This document shows positions 52,226 through 63,355 of a stretch of 64,000 nucleotides of DNA, piece after piece. The stretch's first letter is position 1; each line of letters begins with the position of its first letter. The notes under the pieces are model-generated. The model made no database searches. It worked only from the letters and a program-made list of their open reading frames with translations, and was not told the DNA's origin. This DNA comes from Pseudomonas sp. 8O (lineage in GTDB: Bacteria > Pseudomonadota > Gammaproteobacteria > Pseudomonadales > Pseudomonadaceae): assembly GCF_902506495.1 (NCBI RefSeq), contig NZ_LR733264.1, positions 620,001-684,000 on the forward strand, in the 5' to 3' direction. The position numbers and the translations under genes are program-made.

Positions 52226-53284
52226 ATGAACAGCTCCGCTCAACTCGCTTCCACCGTCACCAGCATCGCCCGCCGCAGCGCCCAGCCGCTGCCCAGCCCC
52301 GCTGTCTTGCGCCAGCGCCTGCCGCTGCCCGCCGCACTTGCCGAACGTATTGCCGCCGACCGTGACGCCATTCGCGCCGTGCTCGATGGCCGCGACTCGC
52401 GCCTGCTGGTGGTAGTCGGCCCCTGTTCCCTGCATGACCGTACCAGCGCCCTCGAATACGCCGAGCGCTTGGCCGAGCTGGCCCCGCAGGTCGATGACCA
52501 ACTGCTGCTGGTGATGCGCGCCTACGTGGAAAAACCACGCACCACGGTGGGTTGGAAGGGGCTGTTGTACGACCCGCATCTCGATGGCAGTGGCGACATG
52601 GCCGAAGGCTTGCGCCAGTCGCGGCAACTGATGCTGGATATCCTCGCTCGCGGCCTGCCGCTGGCCACTGAGCTGCTGCAGCCGATGGCCGCCGGTTACT
52701 TCGATGATCTGCTCGGTTGGGCGGCCATCGGCGCACGTACCAGCGAGTCGCAGGTGCATCGCGAGATGGTCAGCGGCCTGGATCTGCCGGTGGGCTTCAA
52801 GAACGGCACCGACGGCAGCGTTGGCATCGCCTGCGACGCCATGCGTTCGGCGGCGCACCCGCATCAGCACTTCGGCATCGATGACCTTGGTCACCCGGCG
52901 CTGTTGCAAACTACCGGCAACCCGGACACCCATCTGGTGCTGCGTGGTGGCCACGGTGCGCCGAACCATGACGCTGCCAGCGTCGGCGCTGCACGTGAGG
53001 CACTGCAGCGCCAGGGGATAGCGCCGCGCATCATGGTCGACTGCAGCCATGCCAACAGTGGCAAGGACCCGCTGCGCCAGCCGGCTGTATTGGAGTCTGT
53101 GATCGACCAGCGCCTGGCCGGTGATGCCAGCCTGCGCGGTGTGATGCTGGAGAGCCACCTGTTCGACGGTTGCCAGGCGCTTTCCGGCGAGCTGCGTTAC
53201 GGCGTGTCGATTACTGATGGCTGCCTGGGCTGGATCGCTACCGAAGCAACACTGCGCCAGGCTGCCGAGCGTTTGCGCGGGTAG
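52226..53284 (+). CDS. 3-deoxy-7-phosphoheptulonate (DAHP) synthase, class I
   Basis: A 352-residue AroF/G/H-type enzyme that condenses phosphoenolpyruvate with erythrose 4-phosphate, the first step to chorismate. VVGPCSLHD holds the metal-binding Cys, VDCSHANSGKD the His, GVMLESHLFDG the Glu and ITDGCLGW the Asp. The N-terminal 45 residues would form the feedback-binding extension; which amino acid inhibits it cannot be read from the sequence. It is preceded by two aromatic leader ORFs and an attenuator. The TAG stop lies in the first bases of a family E repeat. Confidence 0.94.
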   Translation: MNSSAQLASTVTSIARRSAQPLPSPAVLRQRLPLPAALAERIAADRDAIRAVLDGRDSRLLVVVGPCSLHDRTSALEYAERLAELAPQVDDQLLLVMRAYVEKPRTTVGWKGLLYDPHLDGSGDMAEGLRQSRQLMLDILARGLPLATELLQPMAAGYFDDLLGWAAIGARTSESQVHREMVSGLDLPVGFKNGTDGSVGIACDAMRSAAHPHQHFGIDDLGHPALLQTTGNPDTHLVLRGGHGAPNHDAASVGAAREALQRQGIAPRIMVDCSHANSGKDPLRQPAVLESVIDQRLAGDASLRGVMLESHLFDGCQALSGELRYGVSITDGCLGWIATEATLRQAAERLRG

Positions 53285-53333
53285 GGCGAGTGCAACCCGC
53301 CAATCCGGGACTGGCGGGTTGCACCCGCCCTAC
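53281..53333. repeat. Inverted pair of family E repeats overlapping the DAHP synthase stop
   Basis: GTAGGGCGAGTGCAACCCGC starts at 53281 and supplies the stop codon (53282-53284); the facing arm GGCGGGTTGCACCCGCCCTAC ends at 53333. Confidence 0.7.
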
Positions 53334-53414
53334 GTGAGCGTCGCCGCTGTGGGACTTGAGTGTTCTACGCGCTGCGTGCAGGCTCTGTCATCCGTTTCAT
53401 GAAGGGTTCGATTC

Positions 53415-54266
53415 ATGCGTGATTACAAGTGGCTGCACGAGTTCTGCCTCAACCGTTTCGGCTCGGCCAAGGCATTGGAAGCCATGCTGCCGCAGCCGCG
53501 CAGCGACGCCGAACTGCGTGCGCTGAGTGACGACCGCTACTTGTCGCTGATCAGCCTGCGCATCTTTCGCGCCGGCCTCAAGCACAGCCTGGTGGACGCT
53601 AAATGGCCGGCGTTCGAGGAAGTGTTCTTTGGCTTCGACCCGGAGAAGGTGGTGCTGATGGGCGCCGAGCGCCTGGAGAACCTGATGCAGGATGCGCGGC
53701 TGATTCGCCACCTGGGCAAGCTCAAAAGCGTGCCGCGCAATGCTCAGTTCATCCTCGATGTGCGGGCTGGACGCTTGTTGGGCAGTCCCTCATCCGGCGC
53801 TGCGCGCCACCTTGATCCACAGGGATGTGGTGAATGCAGTACTCCCGCCGGCGACCACATGGATGGGGGAGGTAGGAAAAACGCCGGGAGCGTTTTCGAG
53901 AGCGGGAGCTGCCTCCCTGAGGGAGAAGGGCATCAGACTGGGCCTGCGGCCCATTTCTCTTTTGGCGCGCTGATTGCCGATTGGCCGGTCAGTGACATCG
54001 TCGGGTTGTGGAAGTATCTGGCCAAGCATGGCAGTCAGCTTGGCGGTCTGTCGGCGCCGCGCTTCCTGCGTATGGTGGGCAAGGACACCTTCGTCCCTAC
54101 CGATGACATGGTCGCCGCGCTCAAGGCCCAGGGCGTGATCGACAAGGCACCAACCAGTTTGAAAGACCTGGCTGCCGTGCAGGCTGCCTTCAACCAGTGG
54201 CAGGCCGAAAGCGGGCGGCCGCTGTGTCAGCTATCGGTAATGCTGGCGCACACGGTCAATCACTGA
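53415..54266 (+). CDS. DNA-3-methyladenine glycosylase I-like protein with in-frame repeat insertion
   Basis: A 283-residue protein of the Tag-like helix-hairpin-helix glycosylase family. The two halves are clear: residues 1-116 (YKWLHEFCLNRFGSAKALEAMLP, FEEVFFGFDPEKV, RNAQFILDV) and from residue 182 (SFGALIADWPVSDIVGLWKYLAKHGSQLGG, PRFLRMVGKDTF). Between them about 65 residues of Gly/Ser/Cys-rich sequence replace an expected five or six. They come from a repeat at about 53763-53957, and the frame stays open. Without it the protein would have about 223 residues, the usual length. It may be inactive or may have a flexible loop. Convergent with yheU, overlapping by 11 bp. Confidence 0.85.
   Translation: MRDYKWLHEFCLNRFGSAKALEAMLPQPRSDAELRALSDDRYLSLISLRIFRAGLKHSLVDAKWPAFEEVFFGFDPEKVVLMGAERLENLMQDARLIRHLGKLKSVPRNAQFILDVRAGRLLGSPSSGAARHLDPQGCGECSTPAGDHMDGGGRKNAGSVFESGSCLPEGEGHQTGPAAHFSFGALIADWPVSDIVGLWKYLAKHGSQLGGLSAPRFLRMVGKDTFVPTDDMVAALKAQGVIDKAPTSLKDLAAVQAAFNQWQAESGRPLCQLSVMLAHTVNH
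53763..53957. repeat. Repeat element inserted in frame inside the glycosylase gene
   Basis: About 195 bp with intergenic-repeat character: TCATCCGGCGCTGCGCGCCACC at the left, CTCCCTGAGGGAG and GGGCCTGCGGCCC hairpins at the right, similar in style to the CCCTCTCCC/GGGAGAGGG hairpin at 58703-58728. Its translation has no similarity to glycosylases that I can see. Confidence 0.7.
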
Positions 54267-54507
54267 GGCTGTCGTTGAGGGCGTCCAGCCATTCCTTGGG
54301 CACGTCACGCTTCATCGCCAGTTGGCACTGCTGGCTGTCAGGGTCGAAGACGATCACCGCCTCGCCCTTGTCCAGGGCACGGCGTACGCGTTGCACGCGG
54401 GTTTCCAGCGGGGTTTCATCGCCGTTGTCGGTGCCGTCACGGGTGACGAAGTCTTCGATCAGGGCGGTGAGGGTGTCGGCTTGCAGCAGGTCAGCGGGGA
54501 TCAGCAC
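54256..54507 (-). CDS. YheU family (UPF0270) protein
   Basis: An 83-residue protein matching the YheU family: MLIPADLLQADTLTALIEDFVTRDGTD at the start and KGEAVIVFDPDSQQCQL in the middle. Function unknown; small, acidic, cytosolic. Its 3' end overlaps the glycosylase gene by 11 bp, tail to tail. Confidence 0.9.
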   Translation of the reverse strand: MLIPADLLQADTLTALIEDFVTRDGTDNGDETPLETRVQRVRRALDKGEAVIVFDPDSQQCQLAMKRDVPKEWLDALNDSLSD

Positions 54508-54569
54508 AACGAGTGACTCCAGTTATTGGCGCCCATGATAGAGCCAGAGGCGCCGTGCTGCGAGTTCTC

Positions 54570-57320
<2,751 letters not shown>

Positions 57321-57413
57321 CCGTGAACCTCAGAAGGCCATGAGAGATGGCCGGAGTGTCATGTTCAACGTCGCTTGGCGACGGCCCGAAGGTTGGCCAC
57401 TGACGCAGGCCAG

Positions 57414-57436
57414 AAAAAGGGGAGCTGATGCTCCCC
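57414..57436 (-). terminator. Terminator of the NAGGN operon
   Basis: On the minus strand GGGGAGC-ATCA-GCTCCCC is followed by TTTTT. It lies 43 bp past the stop of the peptidase gene. Confidence 0.85.
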
Positions 57437-57478
57437 TGTCGTCCTTTCGTGTCACTTTGCCTTTATGCGCTGAACCCT

Positions 57479-58678
57479 TCAAGCGTCCCGATCATGTTGC
57501 CCGACCAGGCTGTCCACAGGTGGGACACGGGTATCGCTTTCCATCTGCGCATCGTGCTCCAGCTGATGGCTGAAGCGCTCCAGCGAGCCCTGCGCCGGCT
57601 GGGCGTCACTGGCGAATACCGGCGGGCTCATCATGTAGGCGGTGAGCAGGCGGCTGAGTGCCTTGAGGCTGTCGATATGGGTGCGTTCGTAGCCATGGGT
57701 AGCGTCGCAGCCGAAGGCCAGCAGCGCCGTGCGAATGTCATGGCCAGCGGTGACCGCTGATTGCGCGTCGCTGTGGTAGTAGCGGAACAGGTCGCGCCGT
57801 ACCGGTACTTCCTGCTCGGCAGCCAGACGCAGCAGCTGGCGTGACAGGTGGTAGTCATAGGGGCCGCCGGAGTCCTGCATGGCCACACTGACAGCATGCT
57901 CGCTGGACTGCTGGCCCGGCGCGACCGGGGCGATGTCGATACCGACGAATTCGCTGACATCCCAGGGCAGGGCAGCGGCGGCGCCTGAGCCGACCTCCTC
58001 GGTGATGGTGAACAGCGGGTGGCAGTCGATCATCGGTTGCAGGCCGTGGTCACGAATCGCCTTGAGCGAGGCCAGCAATGCGGCGACGCCGGCCTTGTCG
58101 TCGAGGTGACGGGCACTGATATGACCACTTTCGGAAAATTCCGGCAGCGGGTCGAAGGCGACGAAATCACCGACGCTGACGCCCAGTGAATCGCAATCGG
58201 CGCGCGTGGCGCAGTAAGCGTCCAGGCGCAGTTCGACGTGATCCCAGCTCACCGGCATGGTGTCTACGGCGGTGTTGAAGGCGTGCCCCGAGGCCATCAG
58301 GGGCAGCACGCTGCCGCGAATCACGCCGTTGTCGGTGAACAGGCTGACACGGCTGCCCTCGGCGAAGCGGCTCGACCAGCAGCCCACTGGCGCCAGGCCG
58401 AGACGGCCGTTGTCCTTGATCTCGCGAACGATGGCGCCAATGGTGTCCAGGTGCACGGAAACGGCACGGTCGAAACGCTCGTACTCGCTCTGGCGCCCGC
58501 GCAGGGTGGCGCGGATGGTGCCGCGGCGGGTCAGCTCGAAGGGGATTTCCAGCTCTTCGAGACGCTCGGCGACGTAGCGCACGATGGTGTCGGTGAAACC
58601 GGTAGGGCTGGGGATGGCAAGCATCTCCAGCAGTACCTTCTGCATGTAGTCGAGATCGGGTTCGGGTAGTTGTTGCAT
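57479..58678 (-). CDS. M42-type peptidase of the NAGGN osmoprotectant locus
   Basis: A 399-residue di-zinc aminopeptidase-like protein. Metal-site segments: VSVHLDTIGAIV (His, Asp), SARHLDDKAGVAALLASL (Asp), FTITEEVGSGAAAAL (catalytic Glu-Glu), VGIDIAPVAPGQ and CDATHGYERTHID near the end. It is always found next to the NAGGN genes asnO and ngg and may recycle or trim the dipeptide. Start 58678 with GAGGAG five bases upstream; the open frame extends to 58714. Third gene of the operon. Confidence 0.88.
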   Translation of the reverse strand: MQQLPEPDLDYMQKVLLEMLAIPSPTGFTDTIVRYVAERLEELEIPFELTRRGTIRATLRGRQSEYERFDRAVSVHLDTIGAIVREIKDNGRLGLAPVGCWSSRFAEGSRVSLFTDNGVIRGSVLPLMASGHAFNTAVDTMPVSWDHVELRLDAYCATRADCDSLGVSVGDFVAFDPLPEFSESGHISARHLDDKAGVAALLASLKAIRDHGLQPMIDCHPLFTITEEVGSGAAAALPWDVSEFVGIDIAPVAPGQQSSEHAVSVAMQDSGGPYDYHLSRQLLRLAAEQEVPVRRDLFRYYHSDAQSAVTAGHDIRTALLAFGCDATHGYERTHIDSLKALSRLLTAYMMSPPVFASDAQPAQGSLERFSHQLEHDAQMESDTRVPPVDSLVGQHDRDA

Positions 58679-58702
58679 GCAAGCTCCTCGGCGTTGGGTT
58701 TT

Positions 58703-58728
58703 CCCCTCTCCCAAATGTGGGAGAGGGC
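58703..58728. repeat. Hairpin repeat between ngg and the peptidase gene
   Basis: CCCTCTCCC and GGGAGAGGG pair over nine bases across a six-base loop in the 63-bp gap within the operon; a common type of intergenic repeat in this genus. Confidence 0.5.
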
Positions 58729-58741
58729 CGGGGGAGAAGGC

Positions 58742-60481
58742 TCAGCTCGGTGTCTGGCTGAGGGGGAACAGCAGGTCGACGAAGCGCTCGGCGGTTGGCT
58801 GCGGTTCGTGGTTGGCCAGGCCGGCGCGTTCGTTGGCTTCGATGAACACGTACTGCGGCTGGTCGGCAGCCGGTACCAGCAGATCGAGGCCGACCACGGG
58901 GATTTCCAGGGCGCGCGCGGCTTTGATGGCGGCGTCACGCAGGGCCGGGTGGAGGATCGCAGTGACATCCTCCAGGGTGCCGCCGGTGTGCAGGTTGGCG
59001 GTCTTGCGCACGGCCAGGCGTTCGCCAGCTGGCAACACGCTGTCGTAGTCGAGGCCGGCACCGTGCAGGGTGCGCAGGGTTTCTGCGTCCTTGGGGATGC
59101 GGCTCTCGCCACCAGTGGCTGCCTGGCGACGACGGCTCTGCGCATCGATCAGCTTGCCGATGCTGTGGCGGCCATCGCCAATGATTTCGGCTGGGCGGCG
59201 AATGGCTGCGGCCACCACCTCGTAGCCGATCACCAGCACACGCAGGTCGTGGCCTTCGTGGTAACTCTCCAGCAGCACGCGCTGGTCGAATACTCGGGCG
59301 CGCTCTATGGCTTCCTGCACCTCGCCCGGCGTACGCAGATCGACCGCCACGCCCTGGCCCTGTTCGCCGTCGACCGGCTTGACCACAACCGAACCATGCT
59401 CGGCGAGAAACGTGGCGTTATCTTCAGCACTACCGGCCAGGCGTTGGGCCGGCACGCTGAGGTCGGCGCGCGACAGGGCGCGATGAGTCAGGCGCTTGTC
59501 CTGGCACAGGGTCATGCTCACCGCGCTGGTCAGGTCGCACAGCGATTCGCGGCAGCGGATGCGTCGGCCGCCGTGGCTGAGGGTAAACAGTCCGGCATCG
59601 GCGTCGTCCACCTGCACCTCGATGCCGCGGCGCAGTGCCTCGTCGACGATGATCCGCGCATAGGGGTTGAGCTCGGCCTGTGGGCCGGGGCCGAGGAACA
59701 GCGGCTGGTTGATGCCGTTCTTGCGCTTGAGGCTGAAGGTCTGCAGCTCGCGGAAGCCGAGTTTGGCGTAGAGCTTCTTGGCCTGCTTGTTATCGTGCAG
59801 CACCGACAGGTCGAGGTAGCTCAGGCCACGGCTCATGCCGTGTTCGATCAGATGCCGGACCAGCACCTCGCCGACGCCTGGGCGGCTGCATTGCGGGTCG
59901 ACTGCCAGGCACCAGAGGCTGCTGCCGTTTTCCGGGTCACGGAAGGCTCGCTGATGGTTGAGGCCCATGACGCTGCCAATCACCGCGCCGCTGTCTTCAT
60001 CCTCGGCCAGCCAGTAGGTCGGGCCGCCCTCGTTGTAGGGCGTGAGTTTGGCCGGGTCGATCGGCAGCATGCCGCGGGTCTGGTACAGGCAGTTGATTGC
60101 CTGCCAGTCTGTGTCGTTCTGCGCCCGGCGGATACGAAAACCACGGAAGCTGCGACGCGCTGGGCGGTAGTCGGTGAACCACAGGCGCAACGTGTCGGAA
60201 GGGTCGAGAAACAGTTGCTGCGGCGCGTAGGCCAGCACCTGATGCGGCGCGGCCACGTACAGGGCGATATCGCGCTCGCCGGGCTGTTCGCCCAGCAGGG
60301 ATTCGGCCAGGGCGGTGGCATCGGGGTAGGTGTGGCCGATCAACAGGCGGCCCCAGCCGCAATGAATGGCTTGTGGCTGGCTGGGCTGACTGGTGTGATC
60401 CTCGGCCAGGCGTGCCTGCAGACGCTCGTAAGAGGGTGTCTGGCCGCGCAGCAGGCGTTGGTTGAAGGCAGTGGAGCGCAT
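58742..60481 (-). CDS. ngg: N-acetylglutaminylglutamine synthetase
   Basis: A 579-residue enzyme fused from an N-terminal GNAT acetyltransferase domain (about residues 90-270; LWCLAVDPQCSRPGVGEVLVRHLIEHG is the acetyl-CoA loop) and a C-terminal ATP-grasp domain (KPVDGEQGQGVAVDL, VLLESYHEGHDLRVLVIGYEVVA, VGLDLLVPAADQPQYVFIEANERAGL). It makes the acetylated glutamine dipeptide precursor of NAGGN. I prefer the ATG at 60481 (AGGG upstream; family length) over the ATG at 60532, which is preceded by a REP-like palindrome and no ribosome-binding site. Confidence 0.9.
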   Translation of the reverse strand: MRSTAFNQRLLRGQTPSYERLQARLAEDHTSQPSQPQAIHCGWGRLLIGHTYPDATALAESLLGEQPGERDIALYVAAPHQVLAYAPQQLFLDPSDTLRLWFTDYRPARRSFRGFRIRRAQNDTDWQAINCLYQTRGMLPIDPAKLTPYNEGGPTYWLAEDEDSGAVIGSVMGLNHQRAFRDPENGSSLWCLAVDPQCSRPGVGEVLVRHLIEHGMSRGLSYLDLSVLHDNKQAKKLYAKLGFRELQTFSLKRKNGINQPLFLGPGPQAELNPYARIIVDEALRRGIEVQVDDADAGLFTLSHGGRRIRCRESLCDLTSAVSMTLCQDKRLTHRALSRADLSVPAQRLAGSAEDNATFLAEHGSVVVKPVDGEQGQGVAVDLRTPGEVQEAIERARVFDQRVLLESYHEGHDLRVLVIGYEVVAAAIRRPAEIIGDGRHSIGKLIDAQSRRRQAATGGESRIPKDAETLRTLHGAGLDYDSVLPAGERLAVRKTANLHTGGTLEDVTAILHPALRDAAIKAARALEIPVVGLDLLVPAADQPQYVFIEANERAGLANHEPQPTAERFVDLLFPLSQTPS

Positions 60482-60611
60482 GGAATAGTCCCTGTCCGTG
60501 TTCACGACGTCCGGTCCGAGCCGGATCGTCATTGAGTCGCGACAAATCCCGGCTTGACCGGGCTACGACCATTGATCCTGCAGGAGCGGCCCGAGGGCCG
60601 CTCCATGTGAG

Positions 60612-62381
60612 TTACAGACCCTGTTCGCTCAACCACAGGTTGAGCGCCGCCAGTTGCCACAGCTTGGAACCGCGTAGCGGGGTGAGCTGGCTCTGCGGGT
60701 TGGTCAGCAGCTGATCGAGCATGGTCGGGTTGAACAGACCACGATCCTGGCTGGGGTCGAGCAGCAGGTCGCGCACCCAACCCAGGGTGGCGCCCTCCAG
60801 GTGCTTGAGACCCGGTACCGGGAAGTAGCCCTTGGGCCGGTCGATCACCTCGCTGGGGATGACTTTGCGCGCCGCTTCCTTGAGCACATGTTTGCCGCCG
60901 TCAGGCAGCTTGAACTGCGCCGGAATGCGCGCCGACAGTTCGGCCACGCGGTAGTCGAGGAACGGCGTGCGCGCCTCCAGCCCCCAGGCCATGGTCATGT
61001 TGTCCACGCGTTTGACCGGGTCATCGACCAGCATCACCGTGCTGTCCAGGCGCAGGGCCTTGTCTACCGCTGCACTGGCACCGGGCATGGCGAAGTGCTC
61101 GCGAACGAACTCGCCGGCCATGTCACCAGTCAGCCAGGCAGGCTGCACGCAGGCCGCGTATTCGTCGTGCTCGCGGTCGAAGAAGGCGGCGCGGTAGGCA
61201 GCGAAGGCATCGTCTGCGCCATCGACCTGCGGGTACCAGTGGTAGCCAGCGAACAGCTCGTCGGCGCCCTGGCCGCTCTGCACCACCTTGCAGTGTTTGG
61301 CCACTTCACGTGAGAGCAGGTAGAAGGCGATGCAGTCGTGGCTGACCATTGGCTCGCTCATGGCGCGGAAGGCCTGCGGCAACTGATCGAGAATCTCGTG
61401 CTCGCCAATGCGCAACTGGTGGTGGCGGGTGGCGAAGCGCTGGGCGATCAGATCCGAATACTGGAATTCGTCACCACGCTCGCCGCCGGCATCCTGAAAA
61501 CCGATGGAGAAGGTCAGCAGGTTCTCCACACCGGCTTCGCGCAGCAGGCCGACCAGCATGCTCGAATCGACGCCGCCGGACAGCAGCACGCCGACGTCCA
61601 CGGCCGCGCGCTGACGAATCGCCACGGCTTCGCGCATGGTGTCCAGCACCTGCTCGCGCCATTCTTCCAGACCGTAGCCGGTTTCATCGCCTTGTGGGCC
61701 GAATTGCAGCGTCCACCAGGTGTTCTGCTCGACCTTGCCGTCGGCGTCGATGCGCATCCAGGTGGCCGGCGGCAGCTTCTCCACGCCCGCCAGGATGGTG
61801 CGCGGTGCCGGCACCACGGCGTGAAAGTTCAGATAGTGGTTGAGGGCGACGGCATCCAGCGTCTTGGCGATATCGCCGCCTTGCAGCAGGGCCGGCAGCG
61901 ACGAGGCGAAGCGCAGGCGCTCGCCGGTACGCGACAGGTAAAGAGGTTTGACGCCGAGACGGTCGCGGGCGATGAACAGGCTTTGCTTGTCACGTTCCCA
62001 GACGGCGAAGGCGAACATGCCATTGAGCTTGGGCAGCAGCTTTTCGCCCCATGCGTGATAGCCCTTGAGCAGCACCTCGGTGTCACCGCCGGAGAAGAAG
62101 CGATAACCCAGCGTCTCCAGCTCGGCGCGCAGCTCGGGGTAGTTGTAGATGGCGCCGTTGAACACCATGGACAGGCCGAGATCACTGTCGATCATCGGCT
62201 GGCCCGAAGCTTCGGCCAGATCCATGATCTTCAGCCGGCGATGGCCCAGGGCGATGGGGCCCTGGCTATGAAAGCCATGGGCGTCGGGGCCACGAGGGGC
62301 CAGGTGGTGGGTGATGCGCTCGACTGCCGCCAGGTCCGCGGGGCGTCGATCAAAACGTAGTTCTCCAGCTATTCCGCACAT
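60612..62381 (-). CDS. asnO: N-acetylglutaminylglutamine amidotransferase
   Basis: A 589-residue class II glutamine amidotransferase of the AsnB type. The mature N terminus CGIAGE gives the nucleophile Cys2; the glutaminase half contains LAPRGPDAHGF and MVFNGAIYNYPELRAEL; the synthetase half has the PP-loop LLSGGVDSSMLVGL and FLDYRVAELSARIP. It amidates N-acetylglutaminylglutamine to the osmolyte NAGGN. First gene of the operon asnO-ngg-peptidase; the arrangement is that of PA3459-PA3461. Divergent from the MarR gene. Confidence 0.93.
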   Translation of the reverse strand: MCGIAGELRFDRRPADLAAVERITHHLAPRGPDAHGFHSQGPIALGHRRLKIMDLAEASGQPMIDSDLGLSMVFNGAIYNYPELRAELETLGYRFFSGGDTEVLLKGYHAWGEKLLPKLNGMFAFAVWERDKQSLFIARDRLGVKPLYLSRTGERLRFASSLPALLQGGDIAKTLDAVALNHYLNFHAVVPAPRTILAGVEKLPPATWMRIDADGKVEQNTWWTLQFGPQGDETGYGLEEWREQVLDTMREAVAIRQRAAVDVGVLLSGGVDSSMLVGLLREAGVENLLTFSIGFQDAGGERGDEFQYSDLIAQRFATRHHQLRIGEHEILDQLPQAFRAMSEPMVSHDCIAFYLLSREVAKHCKVVQSGQGADELFAGYHWYPQVDGADDAFAAYRAAFFDREHDEYAACVQPAWLTGDMAGEFVREHFAMPGASAAVDKALRLDSTVMLVDDPVKRVDNMTMAWGLEARTPFLDYRVAELSARIPAQFKLPDGGKHVLKEAARKVIPSEVIDRPKGYFPVPGLKHLEGATLGWVRDLLLDPSQDRGLFNPTMLDQLLTNPQSQLTPLRGSKLWQLAALNLWLSEQGL

Positions 62382-62434
62382 AGTTCCTTACCGGTGTTGC
62401 CGTTGGGGAGTGGCTCGTGGTCGAGCCTTTTACA

Positions 62435-62470
62435 CCAAAACAAAAAAATGCTTTCATGTCAAAGTTTTGG
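62435..62470. promoter_or_regulatory. Inverted repeat in the asnO-MarR intergenic region
   Basis: CCAAAAC (62435-62441) and GTTTTGG (62464-62470) are perfect inverted repeats 22 bp apart in an AT-rich stretch, 20 bp before the MarR start and 54 bp before asnO. Extended ends (ACA/TGT) also agree. Likely operator for the adjacent MarR protein or an osmotic regulator. Confidence 0.5.
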
Positions 62471-62489
62471 TTGTTATGAATTGGTGCTT

Positions 62490-62963
62490 ATGACCGATAA
62501 AAAAGTTCCTGTTGAAATAGATTTGTCATCTGTCATGGCCTTCGAGATGCCCCTGTTCCAGGCTCTGCGGCGCTTGCAGCAGGCGGGTGAGGTGCATGCC
62601 AAGCGTCTGGCTCGCTTCGGCGGACTGACGCCCATGCAGTTGATGGTGCTGCAGGTGCTGGCCAGCGAGACGCGGATGACTGCCAGCGTGCTCAGCAGTC
62701 GCGTCAGCCTCACTGCGGCGACGCTTTCCGGTCTGCTCGATCGTCTCGAGGAGCACGGCCTGCTGCAGCGTCAGCGCGATGATCAGGATCGTCGCCGGCA
62801 GTGGCTGCTGATCAGTGCTGCCGGGCGTGAGTTGATCCGGCAGGCGCCGTCGTTGATGCCGCCAGAATTCAACCAGCGTTTCGCCGCACTGGCCGATTGG
62901 GAGCGCCATAGCCTGACAGCAGCGCTATTGAGGGCGGCCGAGTTGTGTGGAGAGATGGAATGA
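62490..62963 (+). CDS. MarR-family regulator divergent from asnO
   Basis: A 157-residue MarR protein: winged helix with LTPMQLMVLQVLASETRMTASVLSSRVSLTAATLSGLLDRLEEHGLLQRQRDDQDRRRQWLLIS. It is paired head to head with the NAGGN operon across 108 bp, as PA3458 is in PAO1 as I recall it, so control of osmolyte synthesis is likely. The ATG at 62490 has no strong ribosome-binding site; the frame is open back to 62394. Confidence 0.87.
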   Translation: MTDKKVPVEIDLSSVMAFEMPLFQALRRLQQAGEVHAKRLARFGGLTPMQLMVLQVLASETRMTASVLSSRVSLTAATLSGLLDRLEEHGLLQRQRDDQDRRRQWLLISAAGRELIRQAPSLMPPEFNQRFAALADWERHSLTAALLRAAELCGEME

Positions 62964-63059
62964 GGTGGGCGGTGAATCCGTCTTTTTCAGAAAAAATTCA
63001 AGCAGGGTGTTGACTTAGCATCGCCGCCTGCATAAAGTGCGCGCCTCGCTAAGGCACAT

Positions 63060-63135
63060 GGGTGATTAGCTCAGCCGGGAGAGCATCTGCCTTACAAGCA
63101 GAGGGTCGGCGGTTCGATCCCGTCATCACCCACCA
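63060..63135 (+). tRNA. tRNA-Val (anticodon TAC)
   Basis: A full cloverleaf: acceptor GGGTGAT/ATCACCC, D-arm AGCTCAGCCGGGAGAGC, anticodon loop CTTACAA with TAC, T-arm GGCGGTTCGATCCCGTC (GTTCGA loop), and encoded ACCA end. Length 76. Confidence 0.97.
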
Positions 63136-63150
63136 TAGCCTTAGAGAGAA

Positions 63151-63162
63151 GGACGAAAGTCC
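63151..63162 (+). other. GGAC-GAAA-GTCC hairpin upstream of first tRNA-Asp
   Basis: A four-base-pair stem with a GAAA tetraloop, found again in the same place before the second tRNA-Asp (63335-63346). It was probably copied with the tRNA and may influence processing. Confidence 0.5.
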
Positions 63163-63170
63163 ACCGACGC

Positions 63171-63247
63171 GCAGCGGTAGTTCAGTCGGTTAGAATACCG
63201 GCCTGTCACGCCGGGGGTCGCGGGTTCGAGTCCCGTCCGCTGCGCCA
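63171..63247 (+). tRNA. tRNA-Asp (anticodon GTC), copy 1
   Basis: Acceptor GCAGCGG/CCGCTGC, D-arm TAGTTCAGTCGGTTAGAATA, anticodon loop CTGTCAC with GTC, T-arm CGCGGGTTCGAGTCCCG, discriminator G and encoded CCA. Length 77. Confidence 0.97.
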
Positions 63248-63355
63248 TTATTTCCCAGATCGATGTTTCATCGATTTGAGATGGCAGAGTCCGCAAGGGC
63301 GCCATCAGATGCAATAAAGCTTCAAGAGTTTTCTGGACGAAAGTCCAACCGACAC

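Noticed and set aside
58670-60535. 621-residue plus-strand ORF opposite ngg
   Set aside because: Shadow frame of ngg; no ribosome-binding site or recognisable domain.
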